Below, piece by piece: positions 44,718 to 60,086 of a stretch of 64,000 nt of DNA. The notes under the pieces are model-generated. The model searched no databases, was not told the origin of the DNA, and saw only the letters and a program-made list of their open reading frames with translations. Made by a program: the position numbers and the translations under genes. Every line of letters starts with the position of its first letter. The stretch's first letter is position 1. This DNA comes from Arabidopsis thaliana (taxonomy: Eukaryota; Streptophyta; Magnoliopsida; Brassicales; Brassicaceae): the NCBI RefSeq assembly GCF_000001735.4, contig NC_003074.8, forward strand, positions 8,618,101 to 8,682,100. Direction: 5' to 3'.

Positions 44718-47700
44718 TTAGAGAAGCTTGCTTGTCCTTCTTTTCGACGGTCCTCCTGGGAACATCTTCATGATCCATCCTAGAACCCTTTCTACCACCT
44801 AAAGAGAGAGAGAGATATCATTAAACTGTGGTCTTTCTCAGATTGAACTTTATAAACTCTGAACACAGAGAACATGAGAGAGTACCTCATCGCCTTCATC
44901 TGCAATCGGTGTTCTCTCTTGAACAACATGAGTGTCCGGCTGCTGCTTTTCTGGTGAAACATTGTCTATGGCCATCTTCTGCGCTGTTACAAGCTCTAAC
45001 CTTTGCGTCTGCGCTTCAAGTTTTCTGGATAACTCTTTGTTCAGCTCCTATGGTTATGAAACATGAGAAATATAAATGATTTGGGGATACAGAATAAACA
45101 CACAAACAGTAAAACGTAACTTATAAAAGACCCAGAGAAAATAAGGAGCGCAGGGACCAGCATGGAAAAAAAAAAGAGTATAAGAAGAAGACAAGGCCTT
45201 GGATTTTGAGTCTATGAGGACTCGGAGTACCATATAGAAAGCTCAGCCAGAGAACTTATGCATGATGTTATGGTGACAGAAAATTCTTACTCAAGTCAAA
45301 GAAGACATGTTTTTAGCCCCATGAATTTATGTTACTGTACCTGCACATGCGCACTTCGAGATAACTCAGATGACAGTGCTTGCACCAGTTCTTCCTTCTC
45401 AATTGCCAACTGCAGCCGAAGAAACAAAATAATCATCACGTTATTATCCAGATTGAGAAAATGATAGCACCTTGAGAATTAAAAAGTATTGCTTCTCACA
45501 GCTAAAGAAAACATCAAATCAATCATCCATAAAAACTACCTCAGCAATCAGCGTATTAATGTTATGAATCACTCTCATCTGATCAGCTGGGACGCTCAAT
45601 GAAAAGCCTTCAAGAGTTAATTGTCTAGTTTCAGGAATGATAGCTGTATTAGATGAATCACTTTCGAGCAGAGTAGTAGAATCTGTTTCCTGGTTGGAGC
45701 TCTCTGGCGTAGTATCTGAGATTGCTGCACGAAGAATCCAAAGAGTCAGGGGACTGGTTAGAAGTCAAAGATTAAACTTGAAACTTTTTATCTAAGGTTT
45801 GCCGAAGATGCAAATGTATGAGTTTAGACATCCAAAATACGCTTCAGATTTCTTAAATAGTGTGCAAAGACCATTACCAAGACCTTCTGTAGAGGTTGAC
45901 ACGTTCTTTCTGCTAGTTGAGTTTTTACTCAGATCAGTGGATTTTCCACCAGATGAAGCTTTCTGCACCATAGTTTGTAGGACCTTCTTCTCTGCAACAG
46001 TAGATGCAGAAAATAAGCTAATGCATTGTTCAATCACATTACTCCTTAGAGGAGTAGATTTCAATGTGCATACCTTCCTGAAGAGCTTTAATAGTAGATT
46101 GTAAATCTTGACGATCTTTCTCTAAGCTCTGCAATTTTTTCCTATTGAAGTTGATAGGTAAGATAAAATAGAACCCAGAAAGCCATAAAAGTTACAGACT
46201 GAATCCATAGGGAGTTTTCCAGTATCCCACGGTTCTTTTTGGATCAAACATCATGTAAAGGTGAAGTTACGGACATGAATAGAATACAGTAAAGAGCCTA
46301 CTTGTAAGATAACATTTCTGTTTGTGCCTTCTCCAGTTCCCTCTCCAGCTTTAACTCATTAGATCTGAGTCTGAGAGCCTAATATATGTTCCAAGAAAAA
46401 TCCAAGCTAAACAGGTAAGCATCTGAAGGTAGACGAAACAGATATTTCACAGCTGAAATATTCAAAAACTAAACTAAACATGTCACTGCACACTTTTGCA
46501 GCTAAGTAAGCCAAAAATGTTAGTTGTTTTTTCAAATTTAATGTTATTGTAAGACATAACATCCAAAGCCAAATACCTTATCTTCCAAACTGATGACTTC
46601 AGAAGCCAGTATTTGGGAACGCTCATCAGCAGCATTACATTCTAGCTGCGCGTTTGCATACTCAACCCTGACAGACTCAAGTTCGCCCTGGACAGAATTA
46701 GTGTTAAATCAAGTAACAGCTTTTAAAGTAATCTAGAAATAGCTCCAGTGCATGAAAGAACATGGCATGCAATTACTCATCCAGAATCATACTCCAATTT
46801 TTAGTTTTGTAAGTAAACATCAAACAATCTAATAGTACAGGGATGTAGAAAAATGCAATATCATGCTTTAATAAAGTATACTGTTCGATCATATACAACT
46901 GGAATTTGGTGACTGTATAGGCAGTTAATACTTACCATTTGGGCTTGGATCTGTTGATATAGCCTCTCCATGTCATCTTTTAGTTGGTTGACAAGACCTC
47001 TCTGTATGAGATAGAAACGAGAACAAGTATTACATAAAACATTGGGAGGATTTGTGACTATTATAAAGCTCAGTGGACACCATGTCTTATAGCAAACAAT
47101 ATATAACATCATGCATTCTCAAAAGTAGACAAGCCCAGTAAATGTCAACTAGGTAGACATCCTGAAGCACCTTCTCCAAACACATAGTCTAACACTGTGT
47201 GTTTTCGCAACAAAGTCTAAACATGGTTTAATTCAAGAGCATAACGCTTTAACGAAAGACTCAAATCACATCCATCCACATCATGAATAATAAATATTCT
47301 TATATTTCCATTTCCCAAGGATCCTAAAACCACATGACAGTATACTCTTGCTAATAATTAAGCATGATAAAATGCAAATAATTAGTCATCTACTATAAGT
47401 GGTCAAGATTGTTTTCTAGTACAAAAATCAGAGTTGGCCAGTATTCAGCTAGGATGCCATAAGCTTGCATGTACCTGCTGGTTATAAGTGTCTGTCATTG
47501 AAGAATTCTCTGATGCTAAGGATTCTGCCAGTGCACGTGAAGCATCAAGATCCCTTTGCAGTGAAAACTTTTCTTGTGTTAAATCCTCAATATGCTGCAA
47601 GTGAAAAATGAAACTGTAGCTCAGAAAAGTCACAGGACAAAGGGTGTACAAAGACGAACAGTGTTAGCTAACATCCTAAAGAAAAATCAAAGAGCAATCC

Positions 47701-49340
47701 AAGACAAGGTAAGAAGATTATGATCCAGCCAGCGAGAGGCATCCACTCAATATCTTTGACGATTTGGTCGTCTTTATATAACATCAGATCAATTCCCCAC
47801 TTAGTTCTTCTAAATGAGAAGACCATACTAAGTAGCAATTGACAATACATTAACAAAATAAAAGATGGTGCAAGAAATAAGTATCTTACCTGTTCCAGAG
47901 CAGTAAAATCATCATTTTGTTTTGGCATAGAGAAATCAGTAAAACCTGGCATTACTCCATTGGCAGCAGGATATAAAGAACTCCGAAACTTTTCAAATGG
48001 ATTAGGATAATCAGATGCTCCGCTTGTCAAAGATGATGGTCCATTACTGTCTCTTCTCCCTGATATATAAGATGGCCCAAAACCATCACTGCCAGATAGT
48101 TGGGAACCACTGGATGTAACCAAATCCGCTTGTATCTCAGGGTGTTGATATTGAGTCTCTGGAGCTCTTGATATATTGAGGGAATCAAGGAAAGACGGAC
48201 GAGATCTCTTCACAGTTGCTTCACTCTTAGCTGAGTTTAATGGTGAAGAGCTTGTGATATTCACACTGAAATCTGAAGGTTCAGAAGGTCGAGATGATGT
48301 GTCTGGAGAATTAAACAAATAACTGCTTGACAAAGTTGGCTTCTGCACAATGCTACCTCCTAGTTCACCACTTCCCTGTTGGTTTTTGGCAACTTCGTCA
48401 AAAGACCCTGCCATCCTGGTAGTAGGTTGTAGAGAGTCTAGCAACAAAAACCGTAATGATAAATTAGGTTGTTGCCTTTAAGGAACAAAAAAGAAGGAGG
48501 GTTAGGACAAAATACATTACTACATTAACCTCATATGATAGCCACGTACCTTTTCTGGATGAGGTTAATCCACTGCCGTGAATGAAACCATCCATTTGCA
48601 TTGAGGTTCCAGAAAAAAGAGATGCAGTTTCTCTTAGAGTAGAAGCACGATCAAAACTTTCACTCGATTGCTTGTCTATATTGCTATAAGGTACAACTTC
48701 AGGCCTAGTATTCACTGTTAAGTCCTTCGATGAACCTATCAACTCTAAGCTATTAGAAAAATCAACTTTGCCCACTGATTCCTGACCATCATCTTGTCTA
48801 CTTCTTTCTTTGCTTCCATCATCCATTGCTGTATTCGAAAATGATAAATTATATACATCTTTGGTATGGGTTTCATTTGAGGTAGATTCAGCAGATTGCT
48901 TGAGAGGTCCATTAGAGATAGATGCACCAGCTCCATCTGAATCTATGACACTTTGTTGGCTATTATCAACAGGTTGTGTATTCTGTGATGCCTTTTTAGC
49001 TTTTTCTGCTGCTTTTCGTTTACGAAACTGCTCAAGCTGAAAATCCAGAAATTAAACGATAAGAAACACACAATTTTACGCATTCATCTTTAAAAAAAAC
49101 AAGCTTTTTGTCGAATAAATCTCAATTCTGATTGCATGCGTTAGGACATCAATCTCAATTCCAATATAAACAACCCACCTAAAAAAAATGATCAATTGAC
49201 TCAGCACCGACAAATTTTAGGGGCAAATTCAAAGTAACGAGAGAATCAAACAAAAGATGATGATTATGATGATGATGATCTACCTTACGGCGTCCAGCTT
49301 CAACGTCCTCTTGCCTCCGGGAACTAGTAGCTGATGCCAT
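44718..49340 (-). CDS. BLI: BLISTER, Polycomb-associated coiled-coil protein
   Basis: Plant-specific protein known to interact with the PRC2 methyltransferase CURLY LEAF and to affect development, cold response and ER stress. Thirteen minus-strand exons (49284-49340, 48550-49036, 47890-48437, 47475-47594, 46936-47001, 46577-46687, 46302-46378, 46074-46141, 45878-45991, 45540-45724, 45341-45409, 44886-45047, 44718-44798) close at 714 residues. The N-terminus is basic (MASATSSRRQEDVEAGRRKLEQFRKRKAAEKAKK, abbreviated by position 1-34). A long Ser-rich low-complexity region runs to about 360. Residues about 360-640 form coiled coil (HIEDLTQEKFSLQRDLDASR, LVNQLKDDMERLYQQIQAQ, ELKLERELEKAQTEM). The end is compact and basic (VLGWIMKMFPGGPSKRR). 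The last exon and its flank are duplicated at 36780-37115 and 39232-39320. Confidence 0.96.
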
Positions 49341-49344
49341 TGAA

Positions 49345-50710
49345 AAATACTCGAAATCTCGCAGAGGGAAATGTTCCCTCTCCAATTGCTTCAAATCAAT
49401 GCTTTTTCAATTACCATTGAATCCGTTTTAGCCAAAGCCATTCCCGGAAATCGCCGTTGTTATGATTGAGGAGAAAACTCAAATTTCAAAAAGCCCAGAT
49501 CCTGACGCACAGATCGAGAAGATATCGTTGAAATTTCGGGGTGGAGGAAACAGATGGAGATCTCGAGAAAACAAGTTCAAAAATCGATGGAATTGTCAAA
49601 CAAAGAAATCGAAATTAGGGTTTTCGATCTGAAGGAGAGGAGGACGAAGTTCAAATATTAATTTTGTTCGTCAGATCTCTTTTTAACAGATCCCTTTCTT
49701 TTTATTTTCCCCTTCTCTGCTTTGAATTAAACGTTTTTACTCGTTTTTTTTTTTCTTTGTTTGGTTGCAATTTTTTTTTAACGTTCACTCATTGTTTGTT
49801 TGGTGAAATTTAGATTTCATGTAGCTTTTGATTTTAAAAATGTATAAGAAGTGTGTAATGTATTTGTTCATAGTCTGTTGTATTTTTTGAAAAATAAGAG
49901 AGAATGTTTAGGTAGTAAGAAAATTAAGAGAAAAAAAAATGGAGAGAAATGAGTCGTGATGGACACATATGACAGGTAAAGAAAATAAATAGGAGCATCC
50001 ATGTGGCCCGTGGAACATGACGACAGCCCACCAAATTACTCATGTTTTTAAAGAGAGAAATTGACAAATTTTAATATCAATAGAAGCTTCAAATTCCTCT
50101 ACTTTAGGACAACTAAAAGAGCAAAGTAATGAAGAAAAAAAGTGAAGCAAGGTCAACCTTTTGGTATCATCTAGGTGTTTATTATGGGGTTTGGTTCACT
50201 TTTTTGTTTGCATTGTTTGGATTTTGGATTTCTTTTGGAGTTCTATTTCATATTATCAGTTTTTATCTTTGCGTATTTAAGAAACTTTTACTGAGGTAAA
50301 ATATTACACAAATTGCCACTGATTTTAGAGAACAAATTCAATTTAAAAAACTCGAAACACCGATTTGTTTTGTAGAGCTGAAGCAAACCTAAACCAAAAA
50401 CCTAATCCAACCGGAACCATTTAATTACCGTTGGTTTTCTTTGGTTTGGTGTGGTTCAGTTTGATTAGATTCAAGGATATTTAGATCAAGCGATATAATT
50501 TTATTTTATTTTTTGGTTAAACGCTATATAAAATTTGACATGTATATTATGGCAAAATCACAAATGCTGGTTATCAAAAGATGAAAAAATGAAATCTGTT
50601 TCTTTGGGGCAAAAAATATTACAGAAATTAAATTGGAAAATGAGATTAACGACTTTTTTTTTTTTTTTTTTCGTCAAATGAGATTAACGATTTTTAAGTT
50701 TGAAATGAAA
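49345..50710. other. intergenic region between BLISTER and HSP60
   Basis: Divergent promoter interval. No gene supported. It is AT-rich with many T runs; one of these is a poly(A) retroposition footprint (50638-50690). Confidence 0.6.
50638..50690 (-). mobile_element. minimal poly(A) retroposition footprint with 15-bp target duplication
   Basis: AAATGAGATTAACGA at 50638-50652 recurs exactly at 50676-50690. Only 23 bp lie between; on the minus strand they read GACG, eighteen A, G. A perfect 15-bp target duplication around an A tail with four bases of body sequence fits a LINE-machinery insertion truncated almost to its tail. Confidence 0.65.
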
Positions 50711-50713
50711 GTT

Positions 50714-50742
50714 AAACCCTAAAGAGGCCTAAAACCCTAAAA
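50714..50742 (+). promoter_or_regulatory. pair of telo-boxes in the HSP60 promoter
   Basis: AAACCCTAAA occurs at 50714-50723 and again within 50731-50742, about 170-200 bp before the HSP60 ATG. Telo-boxes are common in promoters of plant genes for growth-linked and mitochondrial/translation functions. A CT-repeat leader follows (about 50813-50832). Confidence 0.6.
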
Positions 50743-50912
50743 GGCTCATATAGTAACTAGCAGCTGCTTCTAGACTCTTCTCCTTCGCTTATTAAGCCCT
50801 CTCAACTCTTCTTCTCTCTCTCTCTCTCTCTCCGCCTGTTCTCCATTGATCTAATCTAACTCGCTCATCAGAATCATCTCTTCATCGTTAATCCTCTTCC
50901 TTCTCACTCACC

Positions 50913-54178
<3,266 letters not shown>

Positions 54179-54670
54179 ATCCACTAAATTCTGTCTTTTG
54201 TTTTCACCAATCACCATCTTAACTTGAGAAGAGAGATACGATTCTTTTAGGAGTTTTAGTCTTCGTCTTTGCCTTATTGTTGCTCAATAACCTCAAAAGT
54301 TTTACAATAAACAGAGCACACTTGGCAATGTTACGAGACACACTATTAGCATCAACAAATTTTCCTAAGGCATCATTTGTGTTTGTCATTGCTTCTGGTT
54401 CAGGTCTGGTACTCCAACAATAAACCGACCCTTCAAATTACAGTATTTATATATATACCCAAGTTTCATCGTAGTTAAACCAAGATTTAGCAAAATTAAG
54501 CAACCACTAACTGAAATGCACCAAAAAAACGAAAACCACAAAATCCAAATTACCATGAAATCGAACTGAAATATATTCCGGTTATATACATTGACACAAA
54601 CCGAAGATAACCAAACTATTTTCAGTTATAATTCATCTCCGGTTAGCATCTTTGATGTTGTCGAGTGTCG
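54179..54670. other. HSP60 3' flank and PPR gene promoter
   Basis: Contains the HSP60 3'-UTR with AATAAA-type signals (near 54307) and AT-rich promoter sequence. No other gene. Confidence 0.6.
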
Positions 54671-54673
54671 ACC

Positions 54674-56575
54674 ATGGCATTGCGTTTCCCGCCTCGTCTC
54701 CTCTCTCAGCTGAAGCTATCTCGGCGTCTGAATTCTCTCCCGGCACCGGTATCTGAAGATTCCGAAGACGAATCTTTAAAATTCCCATCCAATGATCTTC
54801 TTCTCCGAACGAGTAGCAATGATCTCGAGGGCAGTTATATTCCCGCCGATAGACGTTTCTACAACACGCTGCTGAAGAAATGTACAGTCTTTAAGTTGCT
54901 CATTCAGGGAAGGATCGTTCATGCTCATATCCTTCAATCTATCTTTCGTCATGACATTGTTATGGGCAACACTCTTCTCAATATGTATGCTAAATGCGGA
55001 AGTTTGGAGGAAGCTCGTAAAGTGTTCGAAAAAATGCCTCAGAGAGATTTTGTTACTTGGACTACTTTGATTTCTGGTTACTCGCAGCATGATCGACCTT
55101 GTGATGCGTTACTTTTTTTTAATCAGATGTTGAGATTTGGATATAGTCCCAATGAGTTCACTTTGTCTAGTGTGATCAAAGCTGCTGCAGCTGAGAGAAG
55201 GGGATGTTGTGGTCATCAACTTCATGGGTTCTGTGTAAAATGTGGTTTTGATTCGAATGTTCATGTTGGTAGTGCTCTTCTTGATTTGTATACTCGCTAT
55301 GGTCTTATGGATGATGCACAATTAGTCTTTGATGCGCTTGAGAGCAGGAATGATGTTTCTTGGAATGCTCTGATTGCTGGTCATGCTAGGAGAAGTGGTA
55401 CAGAGAAAGCTCTGGAGCTTTTTCAAGGGATGCTTAGAGATGGTTTTAGACCTTCCCATTTCTCATACGCTAGCCTCTTTGGTGCTTGTTCCAGTACAGG
55501 GTTCTTGGAGCAAGGGAAATGGGTTCACGCTTATATGATTAAATCCGGTGAAAAGCTTGTGGCCTTCGCGGGAAACACTCTTCTTGACATGTATGCAAAA
55601 TCAGGAAGCATCCATGACGCGAGGAAAATATTCGATAGATTGGCTAAAAGGGATGTGGTGTCTTGGAACTCGCTGCTGACTGCTTATGCCCAACATGGAT
55701 TTGGAAAGGAAGCAGTGTGGTGGTTCGAGGAAATGAGGAGGGTTGGGATTCGCCCCAATGAAATCTCGTTTCTCTCTGTGCTTACAGCTTGCAGCCATTC
55801 TGGTCTTCTAGATGAAGGATGGCATTACTATGAATTGATGAAGAAAGATGGGATAGTTCCCGAGGCTTGGCACTACGTCACAGTCGTAGACCTTCTTGGG
55901 CGAGCCGGTGATCTTAATAGGGCACTGAGATTCATTGAAGAAATGCCAATAGAACCCACTGCAGCCATCTGGAAAGCCCTGCTTAATGCTTGTAGAATGC
56001 ATAAGAATACGGAATTGGGAGCTTATGCGGCTGAGCATGTATTTGAACTTGACCCTGACGACCCTGGTCCCCATGTAATACTATATAACATCTATGCATC
56101 TGGTGGCAGATGGAACGATGCTGCGAGAGTGAGAAAGAAGATGAAGGAAAGTGGAGTGAAGAAGGAACCTGCTTGCAGTTGGGTAGAGATTGAGAATGCA
56201 ATCCACATGTTTGTGGCAAATGATGAACGTCATCCACAGAGGGAGGAGATTGCTCGGAAGTGGGAAGAGGTTTTAGCAAAGATCAAGGAGTTGGGATATG
56301 TGCCAGACACTAGCCATGTAATAGTCCATGTGGATCAACAGGAGAGGGAAGTGAATTTACAATATCATAGTGAGAAAATTGCGTTGGCGTTTGCGCTTCT
56401 CAACACTCCTCCTGGATCAACTATACACATCAAGAAGAACATCCGTGTTTGTGGGGATTGCCATACAGCAATAAAGTTGGCGTCAAAGGTGGTTGGGAGA
56501 GAAATCATTGTGAGAGATACTAATCGGTTCCACCATTTTAAGGATGGTAATTGTTCTTGCAAGGATTATTGGTAG
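54674..56575 (+). CDS. DYW-class pentatricopeptide repeat protein (At3g24000-like)
   Basis: Single-exon gene, 633 residues from the ATG at 54674. PLS-class PPR proteins bind organelle RNA in a sequence-specific way; DYW members usually specify or perform C-to-U editing. The N-terminus (MALRFPPRLLSQLKLSRRL) is Arg/Leu-rich and suits an organelle, probably mitochondrial, targeting peptide. PPR units run from about residue 60 to 430 (e.g. DFVTWTTLISGYSQHDRPCDALLFFNQM, DVSWNALIAGHARRSG). E/E+ motifs follow, then a DYW deaminase-like domain: HSEKIALAF (His and Glu of the HxE zinc/catalytic motif), CGDCHTAIK (CxxC) and the terminal CSCKDYW. All deaminase landmarks are present, so it may be catalytically active. 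The editing target is not predictable by eye. Confidence 0.95.
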   Translation: MALRFPPRLLSQLKLSRRLNSLPAPVSEDSEDESLKFPSNDLLLRTSSNDLEGSYIPADRRFYNTLLKKCTVFKLLIQGRIVHAHILQSIFRHDIVMGNTLLNMYAKCGSLEEARKVFEKMPQRDFVTWTTLISGYSQHDRPCDALLFFNQMLRFGYSPNEFTLSSVIKAAAAERRGCCGHQLHGFCVKCGFDSNVHVGSALLDLYTRYGLMDDAQLVFDALESRNDVSWNALIAGHARRSGTEKALELFQGMLRDGFRPSHFSYASLFGACSSTGFLEQGKWVHAYMIKSGEKLVAFAGNTLLDMYAKSGSIHDARKIFDRLAKRDVVSWNSLLTAYAQHGFGKEAVWWFEEMRRVGIRPNEISFLSVLTACSHSGLLDEGWHYYELMKKDGIVPEAWHYVTVVDLLGRAGDLNRALRFIEEMPIEPTAAIWKALLNACRMHKNTELGAYAAEHVFELDPDDPGPHVILYNIYASGGRWNDAARVRKKMKESGVKKEPACSWVEIENAIHMFVANDERHPQREEIARKWEEVLAKIKELGYVPDTSHVIVHVDQQEREVNLQYHSEKIALAFALLNTPPGSTIHIKKNIRVCGDCHTAIKLASKVVGREIIVRDTNRFHHFKDGNCSCKDYW

Positions 56576-57126
56576 TAACCACTGAAGAAGTCAAGTGGCT
56601 TCTGCTGGTGTGTGGAGAAAAGGCCAGTCGTTGAGAATCAATGGTTGTCACTGTAGCATCCATTCTCTATCTGGTGGTTAGAGGTATTGATCAAGATTCA
56701 AATAAGGAGAAAGGCCTAGTATTGGATATGTGCTACAAGAGAGTGGGCCGAACATATGAGAAGTCTATGAAGAGCTTCTAGAAGAAGTGAAGGCACACAA
56801 ATATCTCTTGTAGCCGTTGAAGAGGACTCACGAGTGTCTTTAGCAACATGGTCAACCAAGGATCAGTCGCTCTCATCATCAAGACCAAGGAACCTCTTCT
56901 CTTATGTCTCTTTCAGTCTTACGTTAATTGTAAACGGCCATATTCCCTTTGTGTGTCTTTAAAAGCATTGTAAACACACAAAGGTTACTATCTAATTCTA
57001 TCAACATGATTTGGTCATTTTCTCTCATATACAAACTCTCTTGTTCTTCATAACTCTCTTACTCTTTAATACAATTCCGCATATTCTTTCAAGAGGTTTC
57101 TACCACCTTGATTTGGTTGCTGGAAG

Positions 57127-57815
57127 TGCTAAAGAAAGTGAGGTGTGGACAATATGCAGCAGAGCAGTTGGAAAAGCTTCCAATAGCCAAGTTTGACCAA
57201 AAGATCAGTGTCTGCAGATCATTCAGAATACATTGAAAGTTAGCAATTATCTAAAACGAAGACCATCTGATCTAATGATCATAAACAGGAAGTTGTTTAA
57301 TGGGATTTGGTTTGCCAGACTCTTGTTAACACAATTGCTTCAAATGTTGAACTTGAAAGTGCTGTTTTGTTAGCAAGCTCTTGGAGCAAGATAACACCTA
57401 CCTCGGTTATGACTTATGATGCAGCTAAAAGGTTAGTTGTGTTCACAATCCAACATCACTTCACTTTTGATTTATCTGAGATTGTCCTTAGCTAACTCTT
57501 GATGAAAACTAGGTCAAAGCTGGAATCATTGACCCTCTGAAAGTGATCAGGACGGCTCTGGTTGTAGTGTTTGAGCTTCCCAAAAGACCAAAGCGAGTCA
57601 GCAGGAGGCAATGGGAGGCATGGACTATAAGATCACTAAACTCTCTTTCTTTCACCAATTGGCTTAAACCTAAGAAATGAGATACGATTCTTTTAGGAGT
57701 CTTTTGTCTTTGATTTTGTTACCCAATAACTGATTTCACAATAAACAGCACACTTGGAAATTTTATGAGACCAAAAGCATCATAATTTTATAAGGTATCA
57801 TTGTGTTGCTTTCAT
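57127..57815 (+). pseudogene. decayed 3' part of HSP60
   Basis: Matches HSP60 from late intron 12 through the 3'-UTR (53488-54370), including remnants of introns 13 and 14, so it arose from DNA, not from mRNA. It is damaged by small deletions and frameshifts in the exon-13 copy (GGTGTGGACAATATGCAGCA in place of an uninterrupted reading frame) and by loss of the start of exon 15, intron 15 and half of exon 16. The final GGM segment is shortened, and the stop codon is changed (GACTATAAG for GACTACTAG). No complete start or 5' half is present. Confidence 0.88.
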
Positions 57816-58019
57816 GGAATGGCTTCTTTGTTTCTAAATTAGTAGATGTATCAGTACCCCAAACTCAGTTATTAATTTTGTCAAACAAAGAACGAAACAA
57901 GACTTCTACAATTTATAGTCAACATGGTAACATCTTACATGAGTTGATATACTAAACTGTTTGGATTACAGTAGATATGATGAAGCTGTTTGGATTATTA
58001 GCAGACATGAACATTCAAA

Positions 58020-60086
58020 TCATCGACCTTTCCTGCTCTTCTTTACTGTAGCACACTCCGGGCAGTACCATTTCCCCTTGGGTTGTTCTTTCAGACCGAC
58101 GCAACCGAAATGGAACCACTCAATCTTGCACTGCATTGAATTTTATTTTCAGTCTTAAAGAGTGTCTCACAATGTGAAAAGAGACATTAGTTTCAAGAAG
58201 CCATACCGCATTGTTGTCACACGCAACCATCTCGCCAAAGCTAACTTGGTTGCAGATGCAGTAAGTTGGTTCGTTTGGATCCACAGGCAGATCCAGATCC
58301 ATATTACTTGAAGTCATCCCAGTTGATGCTGCTGCTGTTGACGCTGCTGTTGCTAGCCTTGTCCTGTCACAACATTAAATGGATGGTTTCATTGGACCTA
58401 AGCTTGCTGAGGTTTAGGCGATGTAATTTATTGAGCAACATATGCTAATGATATAAAAGATGAGGCTGAAAGCCACCTACTTTTTTCGCCCTCCTCTTCC
58501 ACCTTCACCAGCATTCCCGGCTTTCCCGTTGTTCTCCAGTTCTAATGTCGCAGCGGCAGCTTCTTTCTCTGATAGAAACCACACAGTTTTATGTTTATTA
58601 CTGAATAAGATAAGAGAGAAGCTCAAGCTTTAAAAACACTAAGACAAGAATAACAGCAAGCCAAAAAATGACCTTTGCGGATCACTTCGTCGGATTTTTT
58701 CATATACTGGTCAAGTTGCTGAACATGCATATCCACCTGAAGCAATATATCATCTGAAAAATAATGACTTTAAGAAATATCAAAAATTCCACAAGGCTAA
58801 AACTGAACTGCTAACTTAAGCTACACAAATCCGAGGTCAGACACCATAACAGAGAAGTGTCCTCTTAAAGAGACAAGGAAAAAAAAACTTCATAACCATA
58901 CCAGATCATATGCCTGCATAGCCAGTGTGACTTTCTCGTCAGCAATCCGGACACTGTGTTTCTGTTCATCAAGTGCTTCCTCTGAGAACTTTGTAAGAGA
59001 GGTATTAGGTGTGATATTTCCAGCTCTGCCCCTTCTTATATCCTCTATTTCTTTTTCACAGCGTTGTTCATTTTGTCGTTGGTTTTCTGCTTAAACCACA
59101 AAAGACACAAACAAAGATGAAAGCAATCCACATAACAAATCAACAAAGTGCATATATAGATGCTTTACAAAGTCTTACTTTATACTAAAACCCAGCAAAC
59201 AACTCATCCGAAAACAACAAACTATGCAGCACATGAACTACAACGAAATGGGTTTAGTCTAATGACTAAAGATCATGTCTGCGGTACCCCTTTTCTAACA
59301 AATTACTAATCAGTGAGGATACATAATGACAACAATGATGCCTTAATCTGCTGTAAGTACGACTCTATTGATTGTTACCTTGCAAACTTTTATCCAAATC
59401 GCGCAGGAGAGCATATTTCTTCTGCAAAACATGGGCCAGCGAAACAAGATCTGCACATAGATATCAAGAAAGAGTTGCTTCATTATTCTCGATTGAACGA
59501 GGTCAAATATTGTCTGATATCCTAAGGAAGAGTAAACCATGACAGAGATGCAAATAACCAAAACCAAGAACCCAAAAACAATGCACACACTATGATGGAT
59601 ATTAGAACTGTTCCTGCTAGATAACAACAACAGAGCTAATTTCACATCAACACTAAAAAAGCTTCTTACAGTAGAACTCTTTACATGTTCAGACAAAAAC
59701 AATGATTTTTTGATATTCTTGAACCAACAGTTACAGTCATCTATATGCTATGCTACATTTCAAGCATGTAGAAAGTAGAAACCCATAGTATAATTCAGAG
59801 ATTCCTGATTCAATATTTGCGCAAGCAAAAATTGAAGCAGACAAACATTTTGGTTATGACAAGAACCAGCGAGAAAACACACAAATCAATCTAAGTTAGT
59901 GAATCACTCTCTCGTCAATATTGCAACAAAGGTAATGATCAATCTAAAACAACTTGCGGGAAAATCGAATTAGCTAACGTAAGAAGGCGAGCAGTTTCAC
60001 GATTCGTTGATCACAGTAAAGAATAAACACGATTCGAGAGAGATACGATTTTGCTTACTAGCTTCAAATTCCTCGGCGAATGACAT
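58020..60086 (-). CDS. ING1: ING1-type PHD-finger protein (H3K4me reader)
   Basis: Inhibitor-of-growth family subunit of histone acetyltransferase/deacetylase complexes; the PHD finger reads H3K4me3. Seven minus-strand exons (60059-60086, 59379-59450, 58902-59086, 58673-58736, 58481-58568, 58207-58363, 58020-58130) give 234 residues. The N-terminal ING domain begins [20 protein letters not shown] and is helical to about residue 125 ([25 protein letters not shown]). A basic Gly-rich linker (GGRGGRKK) follows. The PHD finger (about 183-228) has the full C4HC3 set: [26 protein letters not shown], with the Tyr and Trp expected of an aromatic cage. The C-terminus is polybasic (KKSRKGR), as in ING proteins that bind phosphoinositides. 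Confidence 0.96.
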
